Assembly (NCBI RefSeq): GCF_014191375.1
Contig: NZ_JACHWN010000011.1
Span: 1-64,000, forward strand
Source: Mesorhizobium sp. RMAD-H1
Lineage (GTDB): Bacteria; Pseudomonadota; Alphaproteobacteria; Rhizobiales; Rhizobiaceae
Reading direction: 5' to 3'
Length of the DNA: 64,000 nt
Part shown: piece by piece, positions 1 through 8,582 of the stretch
Layout of the letters: every line of letters begins with the position of its first letter
Numbering within the stretch: position 1 is the stretch's first letter
Made by a program: the position numbers and the translations under genes
The notes under the pieces: generated by a model
The model's input: only the letters and a program-made list of their open reading frames with translations
Databases searched by the model: none
Told to the model about the DNA's origin: nothing

Positions 1-41
1 GCGCGGACTTCAGGTGAAAATTTGTTTGTTGTCTTGCTCAT
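1..41 (-). CDS. IS3-family transposase OrfA, first 13 codons (partial)
   Basis: The ATG at 41-39 opens a frame MSKTTNKFSPEVR that runs off the window edge. This N-terminus is characteristic of OrfA of IS3-family (IS407-like) elements, the helix-turn-helix DNA-binding subunit that is joined to the DDE OrfB by a ribosomal frameshift. A GTGGAG element lies about 8 nt upstream of the ATG. Only the start is present, so the integrity of the transposase cannot be judged here. Confidence 0.75.
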   Translation of the reverse strand, partial: MSKTTNKFSPEVR

Positions 42-97
42 ATCGGCTCCACTTTCTCAGAAGTTGGAGCCTCCGGCAAACCCGGCGCGGTTCAGTT
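1..97 (-). mobile_element. End of an IS3-family insertion sequence
   Basis: The left edge of the window is the end of an insertion sequence, read on the minus strand. Seen directly: the first codons of a transposase OrfA at 41 to 1, a short leader, and a GC-rich terminal-repeat-like stretch at about 68-97 that reads TGAACCGCGCCGGGTTTGCC on the minus strand. The layout, about 55 nt from the tip to the orfA start, is that of IS3-family elements of the IS407 type. The outer boundary, near 97, is placed where the interrupted methyltransferase reading frame stops looking like its family, and is good to a few bases. The rest of the element lies outside the window. Confidence 0.75.
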
Positions 98-560
98 GGA
101 GATTCTCATCGGCAGCATAGCGTTCGTCGTCCAGTTCGAAGAACGGACCATGATGGAAATACGCGTCTTCGCTTCCTCGTCGTGCGAAAAAGCAGGCACG
201 ATTGCCGGCAGTCGGGCTGCAATTCAGGGTCTTGAGCCGGCCGTCACCAAGTCTTGCCAATGCTCTCGCGAGCGTGCCTGCACCGGCTCCCAAGGTGTAG
301 ATCGTCGCGGCTTGTTTGCTGCGTCCCCATGTTGTCAAACCGAACGGAAGTATTGCTGCGGCCAGGCGGCATTCTTCTTCGAGCCGGTAGGGGATACTTG
401 CAAAATAGTGGTTGTCAAAGTGGCCCCACAAACGCCGGTGAGTATCCCAAAATGCCATGCAGTCGATATCGAACTCCAGCAGGTTCATGTCAGGCGCCGG
501 CTTGGCCAGGTCAGGCATGTTTGAAAGACCGCGCGCAGTCTGCTCAAAAAAACGCAGCAA
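57..560 (-). pseudogene. SAM-dependent methyltransferase gene truncated by the IS element
   Basis: The 167-residue frame looks like the N-terminal part of a class I SAM-dependent methyltransferase. The motif YTLGAGAGTLARALA at about residues 88-102 fits the glycine-rich SAM-binding loop (motif I), and the following GDGRLKTL fits the next strand. Roughly the C-terminal half of the fold is missing. After about residue 152 the frame enters the IS terminal repeat (about 97-57) and gains some 14 IS-encoded residues ending GFAGGSNF before a stop. The start is unclear: the longest frame opens with TTG at 560, and ATG codons lie at 518 and 488, none with a strong Shine-Dalgarno sequence. The gene was probably functional before the insertion. 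Substrate unknown. Confidence 0.65.
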
Positions 561-1157
561 AGGAGTTTAGACGCGGGGCATTCCGCCAAGTCTCAATGGT
601 TTGCAAATCCACCATCGCGCGATCCTTTCCACAGGGTGAAAGGAGAAGCTGTTGCCCAGCCAATTGAAGACGGGCGACAGCATGCCGCGGCTTCACAAGA
701 TATCTCAGCGGCACTTCCTCTTGAGCAGATCTTGTCGAAGATGAAGCTCGATACAATCTGCGGATTTCAAGAGATTGACCGCGCATCCCGGGTGCAAAAT
801 TGCCTCTTCGGAACAGGTGCGATCATCTTGACATGAACCTGCGCGAGAATGAGTGTAACGTGGTTTGAAAACGGCGCGGCGGGCCAGCGTGCAAGCTCGG
901 CCCAAACGTGCAGCCCTGCTCAGGTGGAACCTTGAATGGCTATTCCCTGCCACCAATGATGCTCTGGAGCGGAGCTTATTACCGTGGAATCGATTGCTAA
1001 ACGCTGGAATTCGTTCTTTGAGAGCACAGCAGCAGCTTCGTTATGTTTGCCCCACATCAATTCGCTTCGATGTGCAGCGGGACGTCGAAATGGCAATCAC
1101 CATGAACAGCACCAAACGAGACGTTCCGCCCGCGATCGAGGCAATACGGAGTTGCCG
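561..1157. other. Intergenic region, no gene supported
   Basis: About 600 nt between the truncated methyltransferase and the next membrane protein. Several overlapping short frames exist on both strands, but none has a recognisable domain, a convincing ribosome binding site or protein-like composition. It may hold decayed sequence; no tRNA, terminator or repeat was recognised. Confidence 0.4.
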
Positions 1158-1652
1158 TCATCGTTTCCTCCCCCTTTCCTGCAGTTCAAGGTTTAAGTCC
1201 GTGGCGGCGGACGGCCTTCCGAACGCCTCCCTCTCCGCAGCCTCCAACTCACGGAGCAATCCGGCGAGCGCTGTGCCCCACATCAGATGGGCGGCGATCA
1301 TCAGCGCGTTGCGATGAGCTGGGTGACGCCACGCAGGAGCTAGTATTCCCGCTGCTGGAATCCATCCGAGATAGCTCAGTCCCCAGACGCCGACTCCGTA
1401 AAGCGCGCCGCCGCGCGGAGGCAGAAGGGCGAAGATAGCGCCCATCAGAGCTCCGAAACCAAAGTGGGCGGCCAGCGTGCCAACCCGCGCACCCTTCTCG
1501 TCGTCGGACGAAAGAGTCTCATCGAATATTTCCCGGGGCGGCAGCGGATATTTCTCGCGAACGTCCAACCACTCGTGAACGCGTCTCATGGCCATCGTCA
1601 TTGCCATGGTCGCTGCTAACCCCGCCAAAGCTCCAGAGACTATCCGTTGCAC
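1158..1652 (-). CDS. Small inner-membrane protein (DUF6789/YagU-like)
   Basis: This predicted polytopic membrane protein has about 164 residues when started at the GTG at 1652, which has a GGAAGG element 5 nt upstream. The open frame extends to 1778, but the extra N-terminus is charged and unlike the family. Hydrophobic segments are visible at about residues 3-20 (IVSGALAGLAATMAMTMAM), 60-78, 85-105 and 115-132. The RYP/KYPLPPREI-type segment after the first helix is typical of small DUF6789/DUF1440-like proteins of rhizobia, whose function is unknown. It stands alone; the DUF4142 gene upstream on the same strand could share a transcript. Confidence 0.6.
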   Translation of the reverse strand: MQRIVSGALAGLAATMAMTMAMRRVHEWLDVREKYPLPPREIFDETLSSDDEKGARVGTLAAHFGFGALMGAIFALLPPRGGALYGVGVWGLSYLGWIPAAGILAPAWRHPAHRNALMIAAHLMWGTALAGLLRELEAAEREAFGRPSAATDLNLELQERGRKR

Positions 1653-1827
1653 TGTCACCTTCCGTGCGCTGCTGCAAATCGATTCGGATGGAACCCGCGA
1701 TGGGCGTTTCACAAAGTCAAATAACCCCGCTGGAGGCTGGATGCCAATTTTAGAATATCGCGGAACGGAGCGACTCAACTTATCGCCTCAGTCGCGCGTC
1801 CCCTGCCGATTCTGAAGAACCGAAACG

Positions 1828-2367
1828 CTATTGCGTCTGCTTGCTTTCCAAGTCTCTGGCCATCTGGAGATGATGTTCGAGGGCGGGGACGGTCTTGGCG
1901 GCCCATGCTTTGAGGTCTGCATTGTCCCCTTCCTTGGCGTAGCGTTGGAAGAGATCCACTGCATCCTCATGGGCATCGACCTGGTCCGAGCGATATTGTT
2001 CGGTAAACGCCTCTCCCTCCAGACCCTTGAGCTCATCGAGCATTTCTTGATGGTCAGAGGTCATAGCGGTCGGCACGGTCGCCTTCACTTTTCCGCTGTC
2101 AACGAGCTGTTTTAGCTCTGTCGTTGTCTTTTGATGATCCTGGATCATCTGCCGTGCAAATGCCTTGGTCGCATCATCTGTTCGTTCGGCAGCAAGCTTG
2201 CTGGATTCGATCTCAAACATGTCGCTGCTGGCAGCTTCCGTCACAAAGTCCTCAGTCTTGGGAGGGATGCCGGCAAGTGAGTTGACGCCGGTCTTCTCCG
2301 CGGCGGACTGTGCAAAGGCGGCTGTCGTCACCATCAATGCCGCAGCCGCTAAAGCAAACTTCTTCAT
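1828..2367 (-). CDS. DUF4142 exported protein
   Basis: This is a 179-residue protein with a Sec signal peptide (MKKFALAAAALMVTTAAFAQ, cleavage after AFA). The rest is a helical DUF4142 domain (ferritin-like four-helix type) with the usual features: a DMFEIESSKLAAERT-type first helix, FARQMIQDHQKTT in the second, and a C-terminal LEHHLQMARDL. The family is periplasmic or outer-membrane-associated, often linked to stress or envelope functions, and without an established activity. The start at 2367 is preferred over the upstream ATG at 2397 because it gives a canonical signal peptide and has GAGGAG 8 nt upstream. Confidence 0.85.
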   Translation of the reverse strand: MKKFALAAAALMVTTAAFAQSAAEKTGVNSLAGIPPKTEDFVTEAASSDMFEIESSKLAAERTDDATKAFARQMIQDHQKTTTELKQLVDSGKVKATVPTAMTSDHQEMLDELKGLEGEAFTEQYRSDQVDAHEDAVDLFQRYAKEGDNADLKAWAAKTVPALEHHLQMARDLESKQTQ

Positions 2368-2931
2368 GAAACCATCTCCTCTGTCAAAGCAGCTCAATTG
2401 TCGGTAGCCGAACAGACAAATGCTCCCGATGTTCCAGGTAATGTAGGATTAGGCCGACTCTGGAGAACTGACACGGCAGGGCAGCGGCGCTGATTAGCGC
2501 AAGAACGGACGCCGATGCGACCTCTGCAACGCCTGGTCTGCGCGCCTGGACCACCTTCGACGTGAAAAGCGCAAACGTTCGCCGCGAGGTGTATGTCCTG
2601 CTCAGGCCATGTCTTACGCGATGTGTCGCCGCCACCTGCGGTTCACAGGTGGCGGCGACACGTCCGCCATCACTGGCGTTCCGATTCCGCGCAATGCGGT
2701 CTCGTGTCTCGTACCGAAGCTGGTATCGACACCAGGCCAATACATCCCCGTAGCGCATGCGAACGTCGGCAGTTGATAGTCTCTGCGACAGGCTGCTGTA
2801 TCGTTATCGCAACAGGAGGCCAGGACTGACCGACCAGCACGCCATCTGAAGGCGGTTTCGATTTGGTCGCACTCACGACTATTTCGCCCGGCATGTGTCG
2901 ACAAAAATGCCATCACCAGCTCATCTTGAAA
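2368..2931. other. Intergenic region holding a long palindrome
   Basis: There are 564 nt between the DUF4142 gene and the tRNA-Leu gene. Only short frames without recognisable domains are present. The one structured element is the perfect inverted repeat at 2623-2661, listed separately. Confidence 0.4.
2623..2661. repeat. Perfect 16-bp inverted repeat (GC-rich hairpin)
   Basis: The arms GTGTCGCCGCCACCTG (2623-2638) and CAGGTGGCGGCGACAC (2646-2661) are exactly complementary and are separated by 7 nt (CGGTTCA). The hairpin would be very stable. It has no T tract on either side and is not directly behind a gene, so it does not look like an ordinary intrinsic terminator. It could be a REP-like dispersed repeat or the remnant of a miniature element. 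Confidence 0.7.
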
Positions 2932-3234
2932 TGGTGCGGACGACGGGACTCGAACCCGTACTCTCACTGAGAAGCAGATTTTCATACCACTTCGACTTTC
3001 GCCGCCGCCTTTACGGCGTTCGTGGCCTGGACTGTCCCTTCGCCATGGCCCGAAGGCTTTAGGCGCCGCCCGTCCAGTCTCTACACCTTCCCTCTGAAGA
3101 GGGCTTGGCTCGGGATTGGCCTGGGGCATCTGCCCGTTAGGGTTCCCCGACTTTGAGCGGTTCTACTCCGCGGATTTCCCCGCGGGCACTCCAATTCTAA
3201 AGTCTGCTGCGTCTACCGATTTCGCCACGTCCGC
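2932..3234 (-). tRNA. tRNA-Leu(UAA) interrupted by a group I intron
   Basis: Exon 1 is 3234-3200 (35 nt) and exon 2 is 2982-2932 (51 nt, including an encoded CCA). Spliced, they give an 86-nt type II tRNA: acceptor stem GCGGACG/CGTCCGC, D arm GCGAAATCGGTAGACGC, anticodon stem GCAGA/TCTGC, loop CTTAAAA with anticodon TAA, a long variable arm around CTCAGTGAG, and T arm ACGGGTTCGAGTCCCGT. The intron interrupts the anticodon after U34, the position used by the well-known cyanobacterial and plastid tRNA-Leu(UAA) introns. Without splicing the tRNA could not fold, so intron removal is needed for the gene to work. Automatic tools may report it as two fragments or miss it. Confidence 0.9.
2983..3199 (-). 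ncRNA. Group I self-splicing intron (217 nt) in tRNA-Leu
   Basis: The 217-nt insert has group I hallmarks. Exon 1 ends in U and the intron ends in G (...GTATG before exon 2). The exon end ACUU can pair with GAGU 9-12 nt into the intron, forming P1 with the expected U-G wobble at the splice site. Core elements resembling the Q, R and S segments of tRNA-Leu introns are visible: AATCCCGAGCCAAGCC, then GGTGTAGAGACTGGACGG, then GGACAGTCC. GACTG and CAGTC from the last two would form P7 with the guanosine-binding site. Its small size and lack of any open frame suggest the IC3-type introns found in bacterial tRNA genes. There is no homing endonuclease. Confidence 0.88.
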
Positions 3235-4018
3235 CTTTTGCCGTCGATTCGAACCTAGATCTCTGCACCTATGCTGCACCTAGCCCCGAATAGCTTGTCT
3301 TCTTCTTTAAGAAGCGTCGCCCCATAAGACATTGCATACCTAAATTTTCCATGTCGCGAACTTTTTTGTGGGACTTGCAAGCGGGCGGTGAATGGGTCTT
3401 CACATAGTCGGCGCCTGACGAACGGTCTTCCTGAACCGCCATCTCCACAACGTGCGATTCAGGAGCGGACCCGACTATGCGCTGTTTTTGGGCCGAAAAT
3501 TAGCCGAAACATGCCGATGCCTGGGCCTCTTTCGAGGATCAGGAGGCCGACGAAGGTGCCGCTCCGCATGGTATTCAGCACGGCTGCCGATTTCCAGAAG
3601 GCGAAGGGTTTTCGGTGCCTAGGAACTGGGGCAGCACACTCTGGGCGAAACTGGAGCATCTCGCCGTATTCCGCTAAAATGCTGCGACTTTCCATAGATT
3701 TAAATTAAGTTATTGAAGGGAGGGCAAGGGAAAGCTGCGCGGTCCGGACAACCGGCGGCCAAGAGATGTAGCCCACGCCCTAAGCCTGTAAATCACGGCC
3801 TATTGGTTTGCTGCGGCCAATTTGGATCAACTCGAGCCAACGCGGCCCAAGATTCAGAGTTTCTGAGAGTTGTCGCAGCGGAAGCCGAGTTCGTAGTCAT
3901 CGCAGCAACGAAAGCTGTCTCACGAGCATAAATTTAAGCGTCATTCTGTGGGGTAGCTTATCTGCTGGATGCAAAAGCACCGATAACATCAAAAGCACCG
4001 ATAAAATATTGAAAACGC
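3235..4018. other. Intergenic region between two tRNA genes, no gene supported
   Basis: There are 784 nt between tRNA-Leu and tRNA-Pro. Overlapping short frames on both strands (for example about 3388-3708) have no recognisable domain and no ribosome binding site. The sequence next to the tRNA-Leu 5' end (3240-3380) should hold its promoter. No integrase, attachment-site duplication or other RNA was recognised. Confidence 0.4.
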
Positions 4019-4095
4019 TGGTCGGAGTGGCAGGATTTGAACCTGCGACCCCCTCGTCCCGAACGAGGTGCGCTACCAGGCTGCGCTACACTCCG
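4019..4095 (-). tRNA. tRNA-Pro(CGG)
   Basis: A 77-nt cloverleaf on the minus strand: acceptor CGGAGTG paired with CACTCCG, D arm GCGCAGCCTGGTAGCGC, anticodon stem CCTCG/CGAGG with loop TTCGGGA and anticodon CGG, T arm GCAGGTTCAAATCCTGC, and an encoded CCA at 4021-4019. It reads CCG proline codons. No intron is present, in contrast to the neighbouring tRNA-Leu. Confidence 0.97.
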
Positions 4096-4291
4096 TGACC
4101 AGTGATGGCGGCTTATAGCGCTGGGCTTTTCCGCCTGCAAGACGTTTCGTCGAAAAAAGATGGGAACCATCCCTACACACCTTGGATGGATTTTATTGGC
4201 CGCGACCCGCGGGTAGGTTATGTCTGAATTGCGGAGCCGGCGGTTGGAGACATGAAGCCGGTGCCGCGGCCAGAAATAAGCAGGGGGAGCC

Positions 4292-6550
4292 ATGACGGAC
4301 CTGGTAGTCAGCTTTATCATGAGCGGCGGCGTCGGTTCGCGGCTTTGGCCACTGTCGCGGGAGGACTTTCCCAAGCAGTTCCACGATCTGTCGGGCCAGG
4401 GTTCGATGCTGCAGACGACAGTCCGGCGGATACGGGCGCGCCAGGCCGGTCCTTCGCCGGTTTATCTGCTCGCATCCGAGCTCCACGCCGGCCGCATAGG
4501 GCAGGATCTGGCCGGCATCGGGCTTAATGGCGGCCGGCCTGTCTTTGAACCGGTAGGCCGCAATACGGCGGCGGCTGTGGTGGTGGCCGCCGAGATCACC
4601 CTGCGCGAGCACGGGGACGCGCTGGTCCTGGTCGCACCCTCCGATCACGAGATTTCCACCGATCGCGATTTCTGGGATACGATAGAGGCAGGCGTACCGG
4701 CCGCCCTTGGCGGGCGCATCGTGATTTTTGGTATTCGCCCGGACAGGCCCGAAACCGGCTTCGGCTATGTCGAAACCGGACCCGAACATGATGGCGTGCG
4801 CGATGTGGTGCGCTTCATCGAAAAGCCGGACGAGATGGCGGCCAAATCCTATATCGAGCAGGGCAATTTTTGCTGGAACGCCGGCATTTTCCTGTTTCGC
4901 GCGAGTGTGATGCGTGAAGCCTTTCTCATCCACGCGCCGGAGATCTGGCACGGCGCGGTCGCAGCGCTCGACCAGGCGGTGACGGATGTGTCCGGCACCT
5001 ATCTGCCGCACGACCTTTATGCGGCCGTTCCCTCCATCTCGGTCGATTATGCCATCATGGAGCGCATCCGCAATATCGGGCTGGTCGAAGCGCGGTTCCG
5101 GTTTCACGAATTGGGTTCATGGCAATCGCTTCTCGATATGCGCGCCCAGTCCGGCGAGCATGACGGCGATGGCAATGTCGTGGTCGGCGATGTGGTGGTC
5201 ATCGATTGCCGGAGCAGTTATTTGCGGAGCGAGGGGCGGCTGATCTCGGCGGTGGGTCTGCGCGATATGGCGGTGGTCGTCACGGAGGATGCGACCTTCG
5301 TCGCTCCGATTTGCGAAAGCCAGCATGTCCGCAAGATCGTCGAACAGCTGGAGAACACGGGGCGGCTTGAGACGAAGTTCACGCCCGCACCGGACCGTAT
5401 GCCGGTCGCCGGCGCCTATGCCAACCGGGTGCATCATTGGCTGTTCGAGGAAACCCTGCCGCTCTGGTCGACAGTCGGCGTGGACGAGCGTCATGGCGGC
5501 TTCTTCGAGGCATTGTCGCTGACTGGCCTGCCGCTGGAGCGTGTCAAGCGGACCCGTACCATGGCCCGCCAGATCTATGCCTTTGCAGTCGCCAAGGAAA
5601 TGGGATGGGACGGCCCGGCCGGGGAACTGATCGATGACGGCATCCGCTTCATCAAGACACATGGCCGCACCGAACGCGGCGGTTGGGTGAAGACGTTCAA
5701 TCCGGACGGCGGCGTTGCCGACCCGACGGAGGACGCCTACGATCAGTCCTTTGTCCTGCTGGCGCTGGCCCATGCCCATAAGGCGGGCCACAAGGATGCG
5801 CTGCCGCTTGCGACCGAGACGTTCGCCTTCATCGACGAATATCTGGCCGATTCGCGCTGCACGGGTTTTTGGGAGGAGCCGGCCGATCGTGACAGGCCGG
5901 ACTGCATGCGCCGCTCCAATCCGCATATGCATCTGCTGGAAGCTTTTCTCGCTTGGCATTCGGTTACCGGAGAACGTGGTTTCCTGGAGCGCGCGGCCCG
6001 CATCGTCGACCTTTTCCGCCATCGCTTCTTCGATCCCGACAGCTGGACGCTGGGCGAGTTCTTCACCCAGGATTGGGAGCGCATGCCCGGCGAAAAAGGC
6101 GAGTGGACCGAACCTGGCCACCATTTCGAATGGGCATCGCTTCTGGTGGCCTTCGCCGCCGCCTCCGGCCAGAAGGACGTGGTGCGGCTGGGGCGCAAGC
6201 TTTATGCCTCGGCCATCGCCAACGGGCTCAACCGGGCAACGGGGCTCGCGTACAATTCCGTTTCCCGGCAGGGTCTGCCGATCGATCGCAATTCGCGTAG
6301 TTGGCCGCAGACCGAGGCGATCAAGGCGGCCATTGCGCTCGACGGCAATGGCGGGCCTGACTTGAAGCCGGAGATAGAAGCGCGTGTCGGCCGCCTTTTT
6401 CGCTGGCATATCGAGCCCGCACCCAAGGGCCTGTGGATCGATTTGATCGACGAGAACGGGCGCGCGCGCGCCGAGACCGTGCCGGCATCGATCTTCTATC
6501 ATCTCGTCTGCGCGCTGACGCAATATATGGATGTCGCCAGAAAGGTCTAG
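4292..6550 (+). CDS. Bifunctional mannose-1-phosphate guanylyltransferase / AGE-type sugar (phosphate) isomerase
   Basis: This 752-residue fusion protein is predicted to be cytosolic. Residues 1 to about 360 form a sugar-nucleotide transferase of the mannose-1-phosphate guanylyltransferase (ManC) type: the signature MSGGVGSRLWPLSRE (about 10-24), APSDHE, FIEKPD and WNAGIFLF. Residues from about 375 to the end form an (alpha/alpha)6-barrel AGE domain, related to N-acylglucosamine 2-epimerase and rhizobial mannose-6-phosphate isomerase, with HHWLFEETLPLW, RQIYAFAVA, RRSNPHMHLLEA and a late GHHFEWASLL. The two halves would make mannose-6-phosphate/GDP-mannose precursors for surface polysaccharide. 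An AGGGGGAG-type site precedes the ATG. The gene stands alone; exact sugar specificity is inferred. Confidence 0.85.
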   Translation: MTDLVVSFIMSGGVGSRLWPLSREDFPKQFHDLSGQGSMLQTTVRRIRARQAGPSPVYLLASELHAGRIGQDLAGIGLNGGRPVFEPVGRNTAAAVVVAAEITLREHGDALVLVAPSDHEISTDRDFWDTIEAGVPAALGGRIVIFGIRPDRPETGFGYVETGPEHDGVRDVVRFIEKPDEMAAKSYIEQGNFCWNAGIFLFRASVMREAFLIHAPEIWHGAVAALDQAVTDVSGTYLPHDLYAAVPSISVDYAIMERIRNIGLVEARFRFHELGSWQSLLDMRAQSGEHDGDGNVVVGDVVVIDCRSSYLRSEGRLISAVGLRDMAVVVTEDATFVAPICESQHVRKIVEQLENTGRLETKFTPAPDRMPVAGAYANRVHHWLFEETLPLWSTVGVDERHGGFFEALSLTGLPLERVKRTRTMARQIYAFAVAKEMGWDGPAGELIDDGIRFIKTHGRTERGGWVKTFNPDGGVADPTEDAYDQSFVLLALAHAHKAGHKDALPLATETFAFIDEYLADSRCTGFWEEPADRDRPDCMRRSNPHMHLLEAFLAWHSVTGERGFLERAARIVDLFRHRFFDPDSWTLGEFFTQDWERMPGEKGEWTEPGHHFEWASLLVAFAAASGQKDVVRLGRKLYASAIANGLNRATGLAYNSVSRQGLPIDRNSRSWPQTEAIKAAIALDGNGGPDLKPEIEARVGRLFRWHIEPAPKGLWIDLIDENGRARAETVPASIFYHLVCALTQYMDVARKV

Positions 6551-6582
6551 GAAGCATTTGGAGCCATCGGCGCCGGTCTTTG

Positions 6583-6987
6583 CCGGCGCAGCTCACCTAT
6601 GCCACGCTCGACCTCGACGCCTTCAGCGATCCCTATGGCGCCAGGGTCGGCAATGACAGGCCCGACAGCCTGACCGCGCGCATCGGGCTGGCCGCCAACT
6701 ACCAGAGCGCCTGGCAGGACGCCATGGGCTTCACCCGCCAGGCCGACCTCTACGGCATCGCAAGCCTCACCCGCGAGTTCCTCGGCCGCAACAAATGGAC
6801 CGTCTCGGGCGAGCGCTTCACCACCACCGAGGAAAAGGTCTGGGCCGAGATCGGCGCGGGCGGCACATACAACTGGAACGACGGCCGGTACGGCATGTAC
6901 GCCAAGCTCGCCGCACAGACAGACCTCGACGACCTCGCAAACTCATACGCCCTCTCCGGCAACCTCGCATTCAGGGTCAAATGGTGA
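6583..6987 (+). pseudogene. Remnant of an autotransporter beta-barrel gene (C-terminal end only)
   Basis: About 134 codons encode the last strands of an autotransporter translocator domain: AQLTYATLDLDAF, then WTVSGERFTTTEEKVWAEIG, GGTYNWNDGRYGMYAKL and a final GNLAFRVKW ending in an aromatic residue, as these outer-membrane barrels do. No passenger, signal peptide or start codon is attached. The frame runs back into the 3' end of the preceding sugar nucleotide gene, only 33 nt away, with composition that is no longer barrel-like. It is a deletion scar of a once larger autotransporter gene. Confidence 0.8.
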
Positions 6988-7030
6988 GACAAAACAGGGC
7001 GAATTCCGTGCAGGAGCCGCCCGGTTTGCT

Positions 7031-8572
7031 TCAGCCCGCGGAATAGCCGAAGGCGATGGCAGGTTCGGCCGCGGTCTCCACCCAGACGCTCTTGGTCTGG
7101 GTATAGGCAAAGAGCGCTTCCCTGCCGCTGGAGCGGCCATAGCCGCTTTTGCCGAAGCCGCCGAAGGGCGACATCACGCTGATCGTCTTGTAGCTGTTGA
7201 TCCAGAACGTGCCGGCCCGCACCTGCGAGGCAATCCGGTGCGCGCGGGCGACATTCTGTGTCCACACGGCGCCAGCCAGCCCATATGGATTGTCATTGGC
7301 AAGGGCGATCGCTTCTTCTTCCGTGTCGAACGGCGTCACGCCCACGACGGGGCCGAACACCTCTTCTTTCGAGAGAGTCGCATCCGGCGCCACATCGTCG
7401 AGAATGGTCGGGGCGAAATAGAAGCCGCCCGTGCTTTCCAGTTCGGCCGGCCTGCTGCCGCCGGTGACGAGGTGGGCACCTTCGCCGACACCTTGCTTCA
7501 CCATCTCGCTGATTTTGATCCACTGGCGCAGATTGTTGATGGGCCCGATCTGTGTCGTCTCCAGACCGGGATTGCCGACGGGGATCTTTTCCGAAGCCCG
7601 TGCGTACCGTTCGACGAATTGGGCATGCACCGAGCGGTGGACAAGCAGGCGCGAACCGGCGACGCAGCTTTGTCCGGCACCGCCGAAGATCGCCGATTGC
7701 GCTCCCAGGACCGCCCGGTCCATATCGGCATCGGCGAAAACGATATTGGCGGATTTTCCGCCGAGTTCGAGAATGCAGGGCACGACCTTCCTGGCAGCTG
7801 CCGCTGCGATCAACGATCCGGCCTGCGCCGAGCCCACGAAGACGACCAGCCCCGTTCTGCGATGCGCGATTGCTGCCTGACCGGCGGTGACGCCCTGGCC
7901 GGCGATGACATTGACCAGGCCGCGCGGAACGCCGGCCTTATCGCAAAGCAGGCCGAGGATGAGGGTGCTGAGCGGCGTAAGCTCGGACGGTTTGATGACG
8001 ACGCCATTTCCCGCGCAGATGGCGGGGGCGATCTGCCAGCCGCCGGTGAACAACGGCGCGTTCCAGGGCGTGATCTGAACGACGACGCCGACCGGCTCGT
8101 GTCTCGTATAGTTGAGATGGGAGGTCGGCACCGCAATGACGTCGCCGTGCAGCTTGTCGCACCAGCCGGCATAATATTCGAACATTTCGGCGACTCTGAT
8201 CACCTCGCCTCGAATATCGCGGATCGGGCGGCCAGCGGAACGGCTTTCGATCTCGGCGATCTCGGCGGCATGCGCGCGGATCTCCCTGCCGATCTCGTTC
8301 ATCACGCGGCCGCGTGCAGACGCGGTCAGTTGCATCCATTGCCGCTGCGCCCGGGCGGCCGCCTCCATCGCCACGTCGATGACGGCCGGGTCTGCATCCC
8401 TGAAGGTAGCGAAAGGCTTGCCCGTCGCCGGATCCGTGAGCGTCAGCTCGTCACCACTGCCGGGAACAATCCCGCCATCGACCAGACTGCCGATTTTCTC
8501 GGTGCTGGCGAAGTGCTCGAAAATCTCGCGAATGCGCGGCCCGGGATCACGCATGATGTCCAGATTACCCAT
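7031..8572 (-). CDS. NAD(P)-dependent aldehyde dehydrogenase
   Basis: This 513-residue soluble enzyme of the ALDH superfamily oxidises an aldehyde to the acid with NAD(P). All key residues are visible: PWN (Asn171), KPSE (Lys194), the general base in LELGGKS (Glu269), the catalytic thiol in GAGQSCVAG (Cys303), and EEVFGPV towards the C-terminus. Length and motifs fit betaine-aldehyde or gamma-aminobutyraldehyde/vanillin-type ALDHs; the substrate cannot be told. It lies 10 nt downstream of the hydroxyacid dehydrogenase gene on the same strand and is the last gene of a catabolic run that starts with the M20D amidohydrolase and its transporter. Confidence 0.93.
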   Translation of the reverse strand: MGNLDIMRDPGPRIREIFEHFASTEKIGSLVDGGIVPGSGDELTLTDPATGKPFATFRDADPAVIDVAMEAAARAQRQWMQLTASARGRVMNEIGREIRAHAAEIAEIESRSAGRPIRDIRGEVIRVAEMFEYYAGWCDKLHGDVIAVPTSHLNYTRHEPVGVVVQITPWNAPLFTGGWQIAPAICAGNGVVIKPSELTPLSTLILGLLCDKAGVPRGLVNVIAGQGVTAGQAAIAHRRTGLVVFVGSAQAGSLIAAAAARKVVPCILELGGKSANIVFADADMDRAVLGAQSAIFGGAGQSCVAGSRLLVHRSVHAQFVERYARASEKIPVGNPGLETTQIGPINNLRQWIKISEMVKQGVGEGAHLVTGGSRPAELESTGGFYFAPTILDDVAPDATLSKEEVFGPVVGVTPFDTEEEAIALANDNPYGLAGAVWTQNVARAHRIASQVRAGTFWINSYKTISVMSPFGGFGKSGYGRSSGREALFAYTQTKSVWVETAAEPAIAFGYSAG

Positions 8573-8582
8573 GTCTCTTATC

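Noticed and set aside
3388..3708. Possible 106-codon protein (plus) or 78-codon protein (minus)
   Set aside because: Neither has a recognised domain, consistent composition or ribosome binding site.
2932..4095. Genomic island or prophage attachment at the two tRNA genes
   Set aside because: No integrase, no duplicated tRNA 3' end and no phage genes nearby; the insert in tRNA-Leu has group I intron features instead.
6433..6987. 184-residue intact protein
   Set aside because: Its first 50 residues overlap the preceding gene and are not barrel-like; only the last part resembles an autotransporter end, so it is called a pseudogene.
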